Source: Clostridium sp. CAG:632 | GTDB lineage: Bacteria; Bacillota; Clostridia; Lachnospirales; Lachnospiraceae | Length of the DNA: 64,000 nucleotides | Direction of reading: 5' to 3' | Assembly: GCA_000431515.1 (NCBI GenBank) | Contig: HF991345.1 | Span: 1-64,000, forward strand | In this document: positions 45,501-53,421 of the stretch, piece by piece | Position numbering within the stretch: position 1 is the stretch's first letter | How the letters are laid out: each line of letters begins with the position of its first letter | Translations under genes and position numbers: made by a program | The notes under the pieces: generated by a model | Databases searched by the model: none | Told to the model about the DNA's origin: nothing | The model's input: only the letters and a program-made list of their open reading frames with translations

Positions 45501-45605
45501 CAGGAAGATCTGACGGAGGGAATCCGGCAGCAGCTTATCGCAGCGGAGAAGAAGCTGGAGCAGATGGAATACGAGGACGTATTGCGTATTTTGAAGTGTA
45601 TTTAA
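42513..45605 (+). CDS. Hybrid sensor histidine kinase with receiver and HPt domains
   Basis: 1030 residues. A first membrane helix (about 13-35) is followed by an extracellular beta-sandwich (about 40-170), then about seven helices (about 170-390), a 7TMR-DISM-like arrangement. The kinase core follows with His415 in MSHEIRTPINAML and ATP-lid motifs DTGIGI and GAGLGMSIV. A receiver domain begins VLFVDDNFMNL with phosphoacceptor Asp715 in FMDHLMPDMDG. An HPt domain has His886 in VHALKSNAKS. The extracellular fold suggests it senses an external small molecule or sugar. The start at 42513 has GGGGAGG 7 bp upstream. A cobalamin riboswitch begins about 80 bp downstream, so it is not part of the B12 unit. 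Confidence 0.9.
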   Translation: MEPKEFSSRDKRSVILIKGVFWAMVVAWIVLCVLVAMNTHEDFRITDHNCQSFNSGWVLCGDKEIPVQIPGVVEGNSTELRIRNALPMDIDGRTSILLKGLHQDVTVWIDGEIRGVLDNSETRPFGRHTPSAYMIVHLNETDAGKPIEIRYASVTPADAGKLNDIRIGSDVGLIFWMIDSYASDLIFAILLLYTGVVIVFLGIVMRFTGEENPNMNLVYLGTSAIFVAVWMLGEGRLRQFYYGNLSAGELVLWEALFLAPIPMMFYTSRLQERRYNRVYMTASALALIADLTMLALELFSPYDFFDLYPIGWAVIIGSGLVVLVTIIMDFRRGIHRWRLLLGILLLMGCVVMQMWRYEQSAIGIFTNNYISLGMIMFLMLMGISAISSILKQRQEQALAIKANETKTDFLANMSHEIRTPINAMLGFDEMILREESDEQIVEYATNIKKAGGNLLSLINDILDFSKVESGKMEIVNDEYRTSSMLADVINMTYMKAQDKGLSFDIFIGKDIPRVLYGDEMRVKQILTNVLNNAVKYTEKGSVSLGVSFDKLGGTQGRLRISIADTGIGIKPENIGKITEAFQRFDLQHNRSIEGAGLGMSIVSSLLKIMGGKLQVYSTYGKGSDFRIIIPQEIKDATPIGNYQNDYRKGIRKQEAYRELFTAPQAKVLFVDDNFMNLSVVKGLLKKTKIQVGIAESGAACLELTRKNKYDLIFMDHLMPDMDGVETLHRLRNETGNPNQYTMVIALTANAIKGSREYYLEEGFHEYLSKPIEGEKLEELLLKLLPKEYIIPAEESAENVLDYLEKDQGEGTEKQQTATADSCMQELEDMLKQAHIQVAVGYRYAGNSMGQFHWMIMLFAENFEKAYQKLQGYYIKKQEDMYTIDVHALKSNAKSIGANQLYQLAWEHEQQSRAGNWNYVREHWDELSREWLCVVNGILNYIGENPVELSEVAVTEESDEGENYELTPAQRMLLDNCISLIEDYDADSAERMLTQLLQEDLTEGIRQQLIAAEKKLEQMEYEDVLRILKCI

Positions 45606-45624
45606 CGGGGAATCCATTGCATTC

Positions 45625-45653
45625 TTGACAATCAGAAGAGGAATGCATACAAT
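45625..45653 (+). promoter_or_regulatory. Promoter of the B12 locus
   Basis: TTGACA (45625-45630) and TACAAT (45648-45653) with 17-bp spacing, about 30 bp before the riboswitch. Confidence 0.75.
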
Positions 45654-45682
45654 GAAAGCATTGAAAATGTCATAGTTCTGTA

Positions 45683-45836
45683 AACCTTGTGGTCGGAGGC
45701 GGGAGCCTTCGTTTAAAGGAACCGGGTGAGAAGCCGGACTGTTAATCCCAGCCGTAATGGGGACGAGGAAGCCATGGATGCCACTGGAGCAATAGCTCCG
45801 GGAAGGCGGCTTCAGTAGGAAGAACCAGAGTCGGAA
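45683..45836 (+). promoter_or_regulatory. Cobalamin riboswitch
   Basis: The aptamer core is visible as GGAACCGGGTGAGAAGCCGG and CCGGACTG (from 45718), and the B12 box as GATGCCACTG and CCGGGAAGGC (45777-45807), with the closing GTAGGAAGAACCAGAGTCGG region after it. Such elements shut off expression when adenosyl- or other cobalamins are bound. The remaining ~135 bp before the start at 45974 would hold the expression platform; I could not assign a clear terminator there, so control may act on translation. Confidence 0.88.
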
Positions 45837-45973
45837 CACAATACATGAGGGAGGAATCGGGAGAATATCTTTAGGCAAGAAGATGTTTATTTTTGTTGTC
45901 ATAATTTCTCAGGGTCATTCAGATTATTCAGGATACGACAGGTTCATAAAAACAAGAAAAGGAGAAATGAAAC

Positions 45974-47899
45974 ATGGCAAACAAGATGAAAAAGCTGGCA
46001 GCAATGCTTGTAGCGGTTGCAATGGTGCTTACATTGTTCCCGTCAAGTGTATTTGCCGCAGATGAGCATGCAGATGAAGTGCATGTAATTGTTGAAAACA
46101 CGACCTATGCAAAGACAGCAGGTGCCCCATGGGAAGGCAGAGCTGTAGATACCTGGGTAAAGATCAATGCAGACAGTACAGGAATCTCTGTATTAAAGGA
46201 AGCCGTCGGAGAGGCTAATGTAACGGTAACATCGAGTTCGTATGGAAGTTTTATTTCAGCCATTAAAGGAATTACCAGTGGAGATGGCGGAGATACTTCT
46301 ATCGGTTATAATCCGGCAGGCTGGTTGTATCTTCTTAATGATACAATGGCAAACTTTGGTATTGACGGATGTACGGTAGCAGCCGGGACCTTAAGTGCCG
46401 GAGATGAGCTGTCATTCGAGTACTCACTGACCGGCGGTTCCGATATCGGATATGACTGGCAGGATACAGAGAAAAAGGCGTTAAAGGATCTGACAGTCAG
46501 TGATGGTATTTTATCTCCTGCATTCAGTTCCTCCGTTACCTCTTATACGCTGACGGTTCCGGCAGGTGTAAGCAGTGTAGTACTTTCACCGGAAGCAGAG
46601 AATAAGACAGAGACCGTGACTATTACCGCAGGTGGAACTACTTATAAGAGAGCCATGAGTATTCCGGTAGTCAATGGTACGAAGATCACGATCACCAGCA
46701 GCAACGGTACCGATCAGACAGTATACAATGTCTATATGAAGCAGGATCAGGGATATACTGCAGACACAATGCGCAAAGGAGTTCTTTCCGTTCTGGATCA
46801 GAGCCTGAATGATACGACCTGCGCATATGGCAATGAGTGGGCAGTACTTGCACTGGCAAGGGATGGTGCATTAAGCAGGGAAAAGGCAGCAGCCTATTAT
46901 GCCAGCGTAGAAGCAACTGTAAAAGAACTAAAGAGTGATAAATTAGATTCCACCTATGCAACCACAAATGCAAGAGTTGCACTGGCGATCAGTGCGATCG
47001 GCGAGGATCCACAGAAGGTAGCCGGTTATAACCTGTTGCAGCCGCTTGCCAATATGGATTATATTAACGGACAGGGCGTGAATGCTGCCGCATATGCATT
47101 GCTGGCATTTGATGCAAAGCAGTATGAGATTCCGACCGCAAAGGCAGGAGAAACTCAGACAACCAGAGAAGGACTGATCCGGAAGATTTTGGATGCACAG
47201 TTATCGGATGGCGGCTGGGATTATTCCGAAGTCGGTGCAGATCCGGATATGACAGCTATGGTTCTGCAGGCACTGGCTCCGTATTGCAGCTCTGATACAG
47301 CGGTCCGGACGGCAGTGGATAAAGGACTTTCCGCACTTTCTGCAATTCAAAATCCGGATGGCACTTATTCCAGCTGGGGATATGTTTCCTCTTACAGTCT
47401 GGCACAGGTGCTGACAGCATTATCGATCTTAAAGGTAGACCCGCTGACCGATAGCCGGTTTATTAAGAATGGACGGACTGTGATCGACGCATTGGGAGAC
47501 TTCTATGTGCCGGGTGCAGGCTTTAAGGGTAATATCGATGATACAGCAGTAGCCGCAGGTGCAAATGTACAGGCTGCTTATGCATTAGTTGCATATCATC
47601 GCTATGTAGAAGGCAAGAATTCATTATATGATATGCGTGATGCGAAGAAAGAGGAAGCTCCGACAACAACGGAGACAACGACCGAAGCTACAACGGAAGC
47701 CACCACAGCAGCCACGACAGCGTCAGCTACAACTGCTGTAGCCACTACAGCAGCCACTGAGGCAACGACTGCTTCCGGAGCAAAGGATGTGAAGACACCG
47801 ACAACCGGAGATGCTGCACCGGTAGCTGTTATCGTACTTCTGATGGCAGCTTCTATGGCAGGTGTCGTAATTATAGGTAAGAAAAAAGCACAGAGATAA
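45974..47899 (+). CDS. Wall-anchored cobalamin-binding candidate (DUF4430 + helical toroid)
   Basis: 641 residues with a signal peptide (cut near VFA-AD, about residue 28). Domains in order: DUF4430 (about 35-160, WLYLLNDTMANFG), a cadherin-like beta-sandwich (about 170-255), and a prenyltransferase/squalene-cyclase-like alpha/alpha toroid (about 260-550) with repeats such as LDAQLSDGGWDYSE and LSAIQNPDGTYSSWG. A Thr/Ala-rich spacer and a sortase-like end (TPTTGD, hydrophobic span, GKKKAQR) follow. Intrinsic factor and transcobalamin combine the same toroid and DUF4430-type folds, in the opposite order, to bind B12. Being the first gene after a cobalamin riboswitch strongly supports B12 capture at the surface; direct binding is inferred. 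Confidence 0.85.
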   Translation: MANKMKKLAAMLVAVAMVLTLFPSSVFAADEHADEVHVIVENTTYAKTAGAPWEGRAVDTWVKINADSTGISVLKEAVGEANVTVTSSSYGSFISAIKGITSGDGGDTSIGYNPAGWLYLLNDTMANFGIDGCTVAAGTLSAGDELSFEYSLTGGSDIGYDWQDTEKKALKDLTVSDGILSPAFSSSVTSYTLTVPAGVSSVVLSPEAENKTETVTITAGGTTYKRAMSIPVVNGTKITITSSNGTDQTVYNVYMKQDQGYTADTMRKGVLSVLDQSLNDTTCAYGNEWAVLALARDGALSREKAAAYYASVEATVKELKSDKLDSTYATTNARVALAISAIGEDPQKVAGYNLLQPLANMDYINGQGVNAAAYALLAFDAKQYEIPTAKAGETQTTREGLIRKILDAQLSDGGWDYSEVGADPDMTAMVLQALAPYCSSDTAVRTAVDKGLSALSAIQNPDGTYSSWGYVSSYSLAQVLTALSILKVDPLTDSRFIKNGRTVIDALGDFYVPGAGFKGNIDDTAVAAGANVQAAYALVAYHRYVEGKNSLYDMRDAKKEEAPTTTETTTEATTEATTAATTASATTAVATTAATEATTASGAKDVKTPTTGDAAPVAVIVLLMAASMAGVVIIGKKKAQR

Positions 47900-47952
47900 G
47901 TGTAGAAACAGATATAGGATAAAAGATATAGAATAAAACAGGAGGCTGTACA

Positions 47953-48783
47953 ATGATTCAGTGGATGAAGGACCATAAAAAATACTTGATCGGTGCCGGA
48001 GTGATTCTGCTGATATTATTGGCAGCCTTCTTTTTCGGTGGAAATAACGGAAAGAATGGCAGCTCTGCAGACGGAACGGAGGAACGGGTAAGTGAAAGCA
48101 CCGGGAGTTCGGAAGGGAAAGCTACAGCAACAACAAATTCCGGAAAAACGCAGGAACCGACAGAGACCGGTTCGTCTGAGGCAGGACAGAAAGAGGAAGC
48201 CTCAGCATCGGACAGGAAGAATCCGTCAGCAACGTCTGAGGGACGGGAGACCGGAGAGAGATCAACGGATTCTACACATGGAGAGAATACTGCAGCATCG
48301 ACAGCCGGAACAAGTGAAACATCGACAGCCGGAACAACACGGACAGAGGCTCCGACAACGACCGAGACACCTACAACAACTGAGGCACCGACTCCTACTT
48401 ATAGTTGTACAATTCAGATTTCCTGTGCAACGATCCTGAATCATATGGATAGTCTGAAACCGGAGAAGGCAGGACTGATTCCTGCAGACGGAGTGATCTT
48501 ATCTGCCAGAACCGTGACCTTTACGGAGGGAGAGACCGTATATGATGTTCTGCGCCGGGCCTGCCGGGATGCAGGAGTTCCGCTGGATGCTGTTTATTCA
48601 CCGGCATATGGCACTGCCTATGTAAAGGGAATCAATAATATTTATGAGTTCGATTGCGGCAATCTGTCCGGTTGGAAATACTGTGTAAACGGAGTATATC
48701 CAAACTATGGATGTTCTGCCTATGTGTTAAAAGAAGGGGATGTGATTCAGTGGAATTACACCTGTGATATGAATGATCTGTAA
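47953..48783 (+). CDS. Membrane-anchored DUF4430 protein, probable B12 relay
   Basis: 276 residues with an N-terminal membrane helix (about 11-29, no lipobox Cys), a long Ser/Thr/Glu-rich spacer (about 35-150) containing simple TTETPTTTEA-like repeats, and a C-terminal DUF4430 domain (about 153-276; GETVYDVLRRACRDAGVP and LSGWKYCVNGVYPNYG). This domain is the beta domain of transcobalamin-like proteins. It lies between the wall-anchored candidate and the ECF T subunit, so it probably hands B12 from the surface protein to the importer. GGAGG lies upstream of the start. Confidence 0.8.
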   Translation: MIQWMKDHKKYLIGAGVILLILLAAFFFGGNNGKNGSSADGTEERVSESTGSSEGKATATTNSGKTQEPTETGSSEAGQKEEASASDRKNPSATSEGRETGERSTDSTHGENTAASTAGTSETSTAGTTRTEAPTTTETPTTTEAPTPTYSCTIQISCATILNHMDSLKPEKAGLIPADGVILSARTVTFTEGETVYDVLRRACRDAGVPLDAVYSPAYGTAYVKGINNIYEFDCGNLSGWKYCVNGVYPNYGCSAYVLKEGDVIQWNYTCDMNDL

Positions 48784-48800
48784 TAGATAATGGAGAATAT

Positions 48801-49694
48801 ATGAAAGATGCTTTTTCAAACTACCATCCAATTGTAAATCTGACTTATTTTCTGATGGTTCTTGGTTGCGCATCGTTGCTCAGACATCCTGTTTGTCTGG
48901 GAATTGCTCTGGTTTCATCTACGATTTATGCATCAGTATTGACGGGAAAAGAGAATCTGATACGGATTATAAAAGGTATGCTGCCGATGTCAGTCATGAT
49001 CATCATCATAAACCCGCTGGTAAATCATCAGGGGGTAACGATTCTCGGATACTTCAGGAGCGGTAACCCATTTACATTGGAAGCATGTATCTATGGATTT
49101 GCCGCTGCTGCCATTATCTGGTCTCTCGTGCAATGGTTTGTATGCTGGAACCGGATTATGACAACGGAGAAGCTGATCTATCTGTTTGGCAGGCTCATGC
49201 CGGCTCTGAGTCTTGTAGTCTCTATGAGTCTTCGGTTTGTGCCAAGATATCAGCGACAGCTGCACAAAATCATGGATGCACAGAAGCAATTGGGAAAATT
49301 CGGGAAAGGTGCCGGAGTGATCTCACGGTTAAAGCTGAGTATCCGGGTGCTGTCGATCATGACGACCTGGGCGATCGAGCATGCGGTAGAAACTGCACAG
49401 TCGATGAAAGGACGCGGCTATGGCCTTCCGGGACGGACTGCATTCTCTATCTATCGATGGCAGGCGCGGGATACCCGGCTGTTTATATTTGAACTGGTTC
49501 TGGGAGTGTCCGTACTGATTGGCGGGATCCGCGGAAGCTTTCAATGGAGTTGGATGCCGATAATGTCAAGTCTGCATATTACGGTGGAAAACGGACTGAT
49601 ATTCGGCAGTTATCTGTTGCTGACATTGTTACCGGCCGGCTTGAATGGGAAGGAGGAAATGGAATGGAAGAAATCCTGCGAGTCGAACAATTAA
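48801..49694 (+). CDS. ecfT: Energy-coupling factor transporter T component
   Basis: A 297-residue EcfT/CbiQ-type membrane subunit that links the ATPases to the substrate-binding S component. About five to six helices are seen, with the cytoplasmic coupling motifs MSLRFVPRYQRQ and AIEHAVETAQSMKGRGYG (the two Ala-Arg-Gly-type blocks). GGAG lies upstream of the ATG. Its 3' end overlaps the next gene by 31 bp, indicating tight coupling. Confidence 0.9.
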   Translation: MKDAFSNYHPIVNLTYFLMVLGCASLLRHPVCLGIALVSSTIYASVLTGKENLIRIIKGMLPMSVMIIIINPLVNHQGVTILGYFRSGNPFTLEACIYGFAAAAIIWSLVQWFVCWNRIMTTEKLIYLFGRLMPALSLVVSMSLRFVPRYQRQLHKIMDAQKQLGKFGKGAGVISRLKLSIRVLSIMTTWAIEHAVETAQSMKGRGYGLPGRTAFSIYRWQARDTRLFIFELVLGVSVLIGGIRGSFQWSWMPIMSSLHITVENGLIFGSYLLLTLLPAGLNGKEEMEWKKSCESNN

Positions 49695-52150
49695 ATTTCT
49701 CATATTCCACGGAATCCGCACCGGTATTAAAGGATCTATCGCTTTCAATCGGTGTGGGTGAGTTTCTGGTGCTATGCGGTGCCTCCGGATGTGGTAAAAC
49801 AACATTGCTGAAGCAACTGAAACCGGAGATCGCTCCTTATGGCATGAGAGCGGGAGAAGTCTATTTCCATGATCATCCGCTATGGCAGATGGATCCTGCG
49901 GAAACAACCGGAATCGGTTATGTGGGACAGAACCCGGAGGATGGCATTGTGACGGATAAGGTCTGGCATGAATTGGCATTTGGTCTGGAAAGTCTGGGGA
50001 TGAAGAACGAGATCATCCGGAAACGCGTGGCGGAGATGAGCCAGTTTTTCGGTATCCAGGGATGGTTCCATCAGGATACGGACAGTCTCTCCGGAGGACA
50101 GAAACAATTGCTGAATCTTGCATCCGTAATGGTAATGCAGCCGGAGATCCTGTTATTGGATGAGCCGACCGGTCAGATGGATCCGATTGCAGCGACAGAG
50201 TTCCTGACGATCCTTGGGAGAATTCATCGGGAGCTGGGTACAACGATCGTATTGACCGAGCATCGGCTGGAGGAGGTTCTCGGATATTGCACCCGGATGC
50301 TGATCATGGAAGATGGAGGCATACGTCTGGATGGAAGACCGGAAACGGTGGCACAGCAGTTGGGAACAGAGGGTGCGATCTTATACGAGGCAATGCCGGC
50401 GCCGATTCGTCTGTTCCGGGCGCTGGACGGGCAGGGAAGCTGTCCGTTATCGGTAGGAGAAGGGCGGAACTGGTTCGACGAATACTGGAAGAAACATCAG
50501 CCGGAAACCGTAAATTATGCAGTTGACAGAACGCTGCCAAGGGAGTCGGACATAACCGCTCCGGATATTGTAAAGACATCCGTAATACGGATTCAGAATC
50601 TGTATTTCAGATATGAGAAGCAGGGCAGAGAGATTCTGGAAGATCTGTCATTGGATATTTATAAAGGAGAAATGCTGGCAATCATGGGCGGAAACGGAAG
50701 CGGCAAAACAACGCTCCTATCTCTTTTGACCGGAAACAGACATGCACAGAAGGGGACGATCCGTTATCCGGGAAATGAGAAACCAAAAATGGTCTTGCTT
50801 CCGCAGAATCCGCAGCTTCTTTTTGTAGAGGAAACCGTGGAAAAGGAACTAAAAGACATGCTGGAGCGTGGAAATCCGGAGTCGGAGGACCGGATGCAGT
50901 CGCTGATTCGGTTGTGCAGGCTGGAGGGATTGCTTAAACGTCATCCTTATGATATTTCCGGTGGAGAGCAGCAACGTCTGGCATTGGCAAAGGTGCTGAT
51001 GGCGGAGCCTGAGATTCTGTTGATGGATGAGCCGACCAAAGGACTGGATGCCGGCTTCAAAAAGCTGTTTGCCGGGATTCTGGCAGAGCTGAAGAACAAA
51101 GGATGTACGATCATAATGGTCAGTCATGATGTGGAATTTTGTGCGGAATATGCCGACCGATGTGTGTTAATGTTTGACGGCCGGCTGGTGGCGGATGGTA
51201 CCGCAGGAGAATTCTTTGCCGAGAATCATTTCTATACAACAACCACAAACCGGATGGTCCGCGGACATCTTCCGAATGCGGTTACAGTGGAAGATGTATT
51301 ACGGGTGTTTGGAAGACAGCCGTCCGGTACCGGAAGTCCGGATGAAACCGGAGGACCATCTGCAACGCAGGATACAATACCGGATACAGCACCGAAGCCG
51401 GAGAAAAGAGACGACAGGGAGATACGGTATATGGACTGCAGAAGCGGCTTCGGGTCTGTGAAAGATACGAAGGGAATCTATATAGTATCCAGACTATCGT
51501 TTCTCTTGATTCCGGTCACAATTTATCTTGGTGTGCATATATTTGATGATCAGAAATATCTGTTTATTGCGCTGCTGGTACTGTTAGAGTGTATGATACC
51601 GTTTTTTGCCGGATTTGAGGGGAGAAAACCACCGGTATCAAAAATAGTTTTGCTGGCAGTATTGTGTGCGATCGGTGTGGCGGGAAGAGTTGCATTTGCG
51701 ATGCTTCCGCAGTTTAAGCCCGTAACGGCAGTGACGATCATTGCCGGAGCGGTGTTTGGCGGAGAAGCGGGATTTATGGTAGGAGCACTTACGATGCTAG
51801 TATCCAATATGCTGTTCGGTCAAGGGCCGTGGACACCGTGGCAGATGGCGGCAATGGGCTTGATCGGATTATTGGCCGGAGTTTTGTTTTCTAAAGCTTC
51901 GCGTCCAAACGTGGTATTGCTATGTATCTATGGATTTCTGGCGGCGGTGATCCTCTATGGAGGGATCATGAATCCGGCATCTGCAGTAATGGCGGGAATT
52001 CCTTTAAATCTATCGGTATTACTGGCTTACTGGGCATCCGGGTTCCCACTGGATCTGGTTCATGGTGTTGCAACGATTCTGTTTCTTGCGATCGGAGCGG
52101 TACCATTGATAAAAAAACTGGAACGTGCGAAGCTGAAGTTCGGGTTGTAG
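49664..52150 (+). CDS. ECF transporter fusion: two ABC ATPases plus S component (CbrT-like)
   Basis: 828 residues. ATPase 1 (about 1-240): GASGCGKTT, LSGGQKQLLNLA, ILLLDEPTGQMDP. ATPase 2 (about 300-520): GGNGSGKTT, ISGGEQQRLALAKVL, ILLMDEPTKGLDAG. A polar linker follows, then a six-helix S component (about 605-828) with GRVAFAMLPQFKPVTAVTI and SNMLFGQGPWTPWQM, resembling the cobalamin S component CbrT. ECF modules normally use separate EcfA, EcfA' and S proteins, so this is a three-in-one chain. AAGGAGG precedes the start at 49664, inside ecfT. With the riboswitch upstream, cobalamin is the likely cargo. Confidence 0.9.
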   Translation: MEEILRVEQLNFSYSTESAPVLKDLSLSIGVGEFLVLCGASGCGKTTLLKQLKPEIAPYGMRAGEVYFHDHPLWQMDPAETTGIGYVGQNPEDGIVTDKVWHELAFGLESLGMKNEIIRKRVAEMSQFFGIQGWFHQDTDSLSGGQKQLLNLASVMVMQPEILLLDEPTGQMDPIAATEFLTILGRIHRELGTTIVLTEHRLEEVLGYCTRMLIMEDGGIRLDGRPETVAQQLGTEGAILYEAMPAPIRLFRALDGQGSCPLSVGEGRNWFDEYWKKHQPETVNYAVDRTLPRESDITAPDIVKTSVIRIQNLYFRYEKQGREILEDLSLDIYKGEMLAIMGGNGSGKTTLLSLLTGNRHAQKGTIRYPGNEKPKMVLLPQNPQLLFVEETVEKELKDMLERGNPESEDRMQSLIRLCRLEGLLKRHPYDISGGEQQRLALAKVLMAEPEILLMDEPTKGLDAGFKKLFAGILAELKNKGCTIIMVSHDVEFCAEYADRCVLMFDGRLVADGTAGEFFAENHFYTTTTNRMVRGHLPNAVTVEDVLRVFGRQPSGTGSPDETGGPSATQDTIPDTAPKPEKRDDREIRYMDCRSGFGSVKDTKGIYIVSRLSFLLIPVTIYLGVHIFDDQKYLFIALLVLLECMIPFFAGFEGRKPPVSKIVLLAVLCAIGVAGRVAFAMLPQFKPVTAVTIIAGAVFGGEAGFMVGALTMLVSNMLFGQGPWTPWQMAAMGLIGLLAGVLFSKASRPNVVLLCIYGFLAAVILYGGIMNPASAVMAGIPLNLSVLLAYWASGFPLDLVHGVATILFLAIGAVPLIKKLERAKLKFGL

Positions 52151-52221
52151 TTCCGGAGGAATTGTTATATTATATAGGGAATACCGACGAAAAACGAGTT
52201 TGAAAGAAGGGGTTTGAACGT

Positions 52222-53421
52222 ATGACAGAGCTGCTGGTGCGTTTATTTGTAAAGAATCGGGAACAGATACAGAATGAAAAAGTGCGGACTTCCTATGGAA
52301 AGATGGCAGGATGGGTAGGCATATTCTGCAATGTGATGCTGTTTGCCGGGAAGATGATCATCGGTCTGATTTCCGGGAGCGTAGCTATCTCAGCAGATGC
52401 CGTCAACAACCTGTCTGACGCATCCTCGAATATTATCAGCCTGCTTGGCTTTAAGATGGGAAGCAAGCCGGCAGATCAGGGGCACCCTTACGGGCATGCC
52501 CGGTATGAGTATCTGTCCGGTCTGTTTGTATCGGTATTGATTCTTGTAATCGGTGTAGAATTATTGCGAACCAGTATTCAGAAGGTACGGAATCCGGAAC
52601 CGGTGGAATTTAACCTGATCATGGGAATTATTCTGGCGACATCGATCCTGGTGAAGCTTTGGATGGCGGTGTTTAACCGGTCCATTGGCAGACGTATTTC
52701 ATCAGAAACCCTGATCGCAACCGCAGCGGACAGCCGGAATGATGTGATTACGACACTGGCGGTTCTATGTGCCAGCCTGATTTCTAAGTACAGTAATTGG
52801 AATCTGGATGGCTGGATGGGAATTCTGGTCGCACTGTTTATTCTGTATAGCGGCGTGGGTCTGGTAAAGGATACCTTGGATCCGTTATTGGGCAAGGCTC
52901 CGGATCCGGCACTGGTAGAACGGATCCAGAAGAAAATAATGTCTTATGAGGGAGTGCTTGGAACACATGATCTGATGATACATGACTATGGTCCGGGACG
53001 GTTGTTTGCCAGTGTTCATGTGGAGATGGCAGCAGAAGAGGATCCATTAAAGAGTCATGATATCATTGATACGATCGAGAGGGATTTCCTCGAGCAGGAT
53101 AATCTGAACATGATCATTCATTACGATCCGATCGTAACTAAGGACGAACAGGTAGGAAATTTAAGAAAATGGCTGAGCAGCCATGTGCAGAAGATAGATG
53201 AACGGCTGACGATTCATGATCTCCGGATAATCCCGGGTCAGATGCAGACGAAGATGATTTTTGATTGTGTTGTGCCACATGAGTTTTATATGAGTGATGA
53301 GGAGTTAATACAACAGATCCAGGCAATGGTATCGGAAGAATATCCGGGATATCATTGTATGATCACGATCGATAAAGACTTTGCGGCAATGCCACATCAG
53401 AAAGAAGGCGGAGAAGCATGA
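52222..53421 (+). CDS. Cation diffusion facilitator (CDF) metal efflux protein
   Basis: A 399-residue proton-driven exporter of Zn, Fe, Mn or similar. Six helices lie in the first ~220 residues, with the metal site SADAVNNLSDA in helix 2 and TAADSRNDV in helix 5, and a PADQGHPYGHARYEY loop. The cytoplasmic C-terminal part (about 225-399) is longer than usual and has a ferredoxin-like fold plus an extension. It overlaps the FliB-type gene by 4 bp (ATGA), so the two are coupled. Metal choice is not clear: the Asn residues in the sites differ from the HD motifs of Zn-specific members. Confidence 0.9.
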   Translation: MTELLVRLFVKNREQIQNEKVRTSYGKMAGWVGIFCNVMLFAGKMIIGLISGSVAISADAVNNLSDASSNIISLLGFKMGSKPADQGHPYGHARYEYLSGLFVSVLILVIGVELLRTSIQKVRNPEPVEFNLIMGIILATSILVKLWMAVFNRSIGRRISSETLIATAADSRNDVITTLAVLCASLISKYSNWNLDGWMGILVALFILYSGVGLVKDTLDPLLGKAPDPALVERIQKKIMSYEGVLGTHDLMIHDYGPGRLFASVHVEMAAEEDPLKSHDIIDTIERDFLEQDNLNMIIHYDPIVTKDEQVGNLRKWLSSHVQKIDERLTIHDLRIIPGQMQTKMIFDCVVPHEFYMSDEELIQQIQAMVSEEYPGYHCMITIDKDFAAMPHQKEGGEA

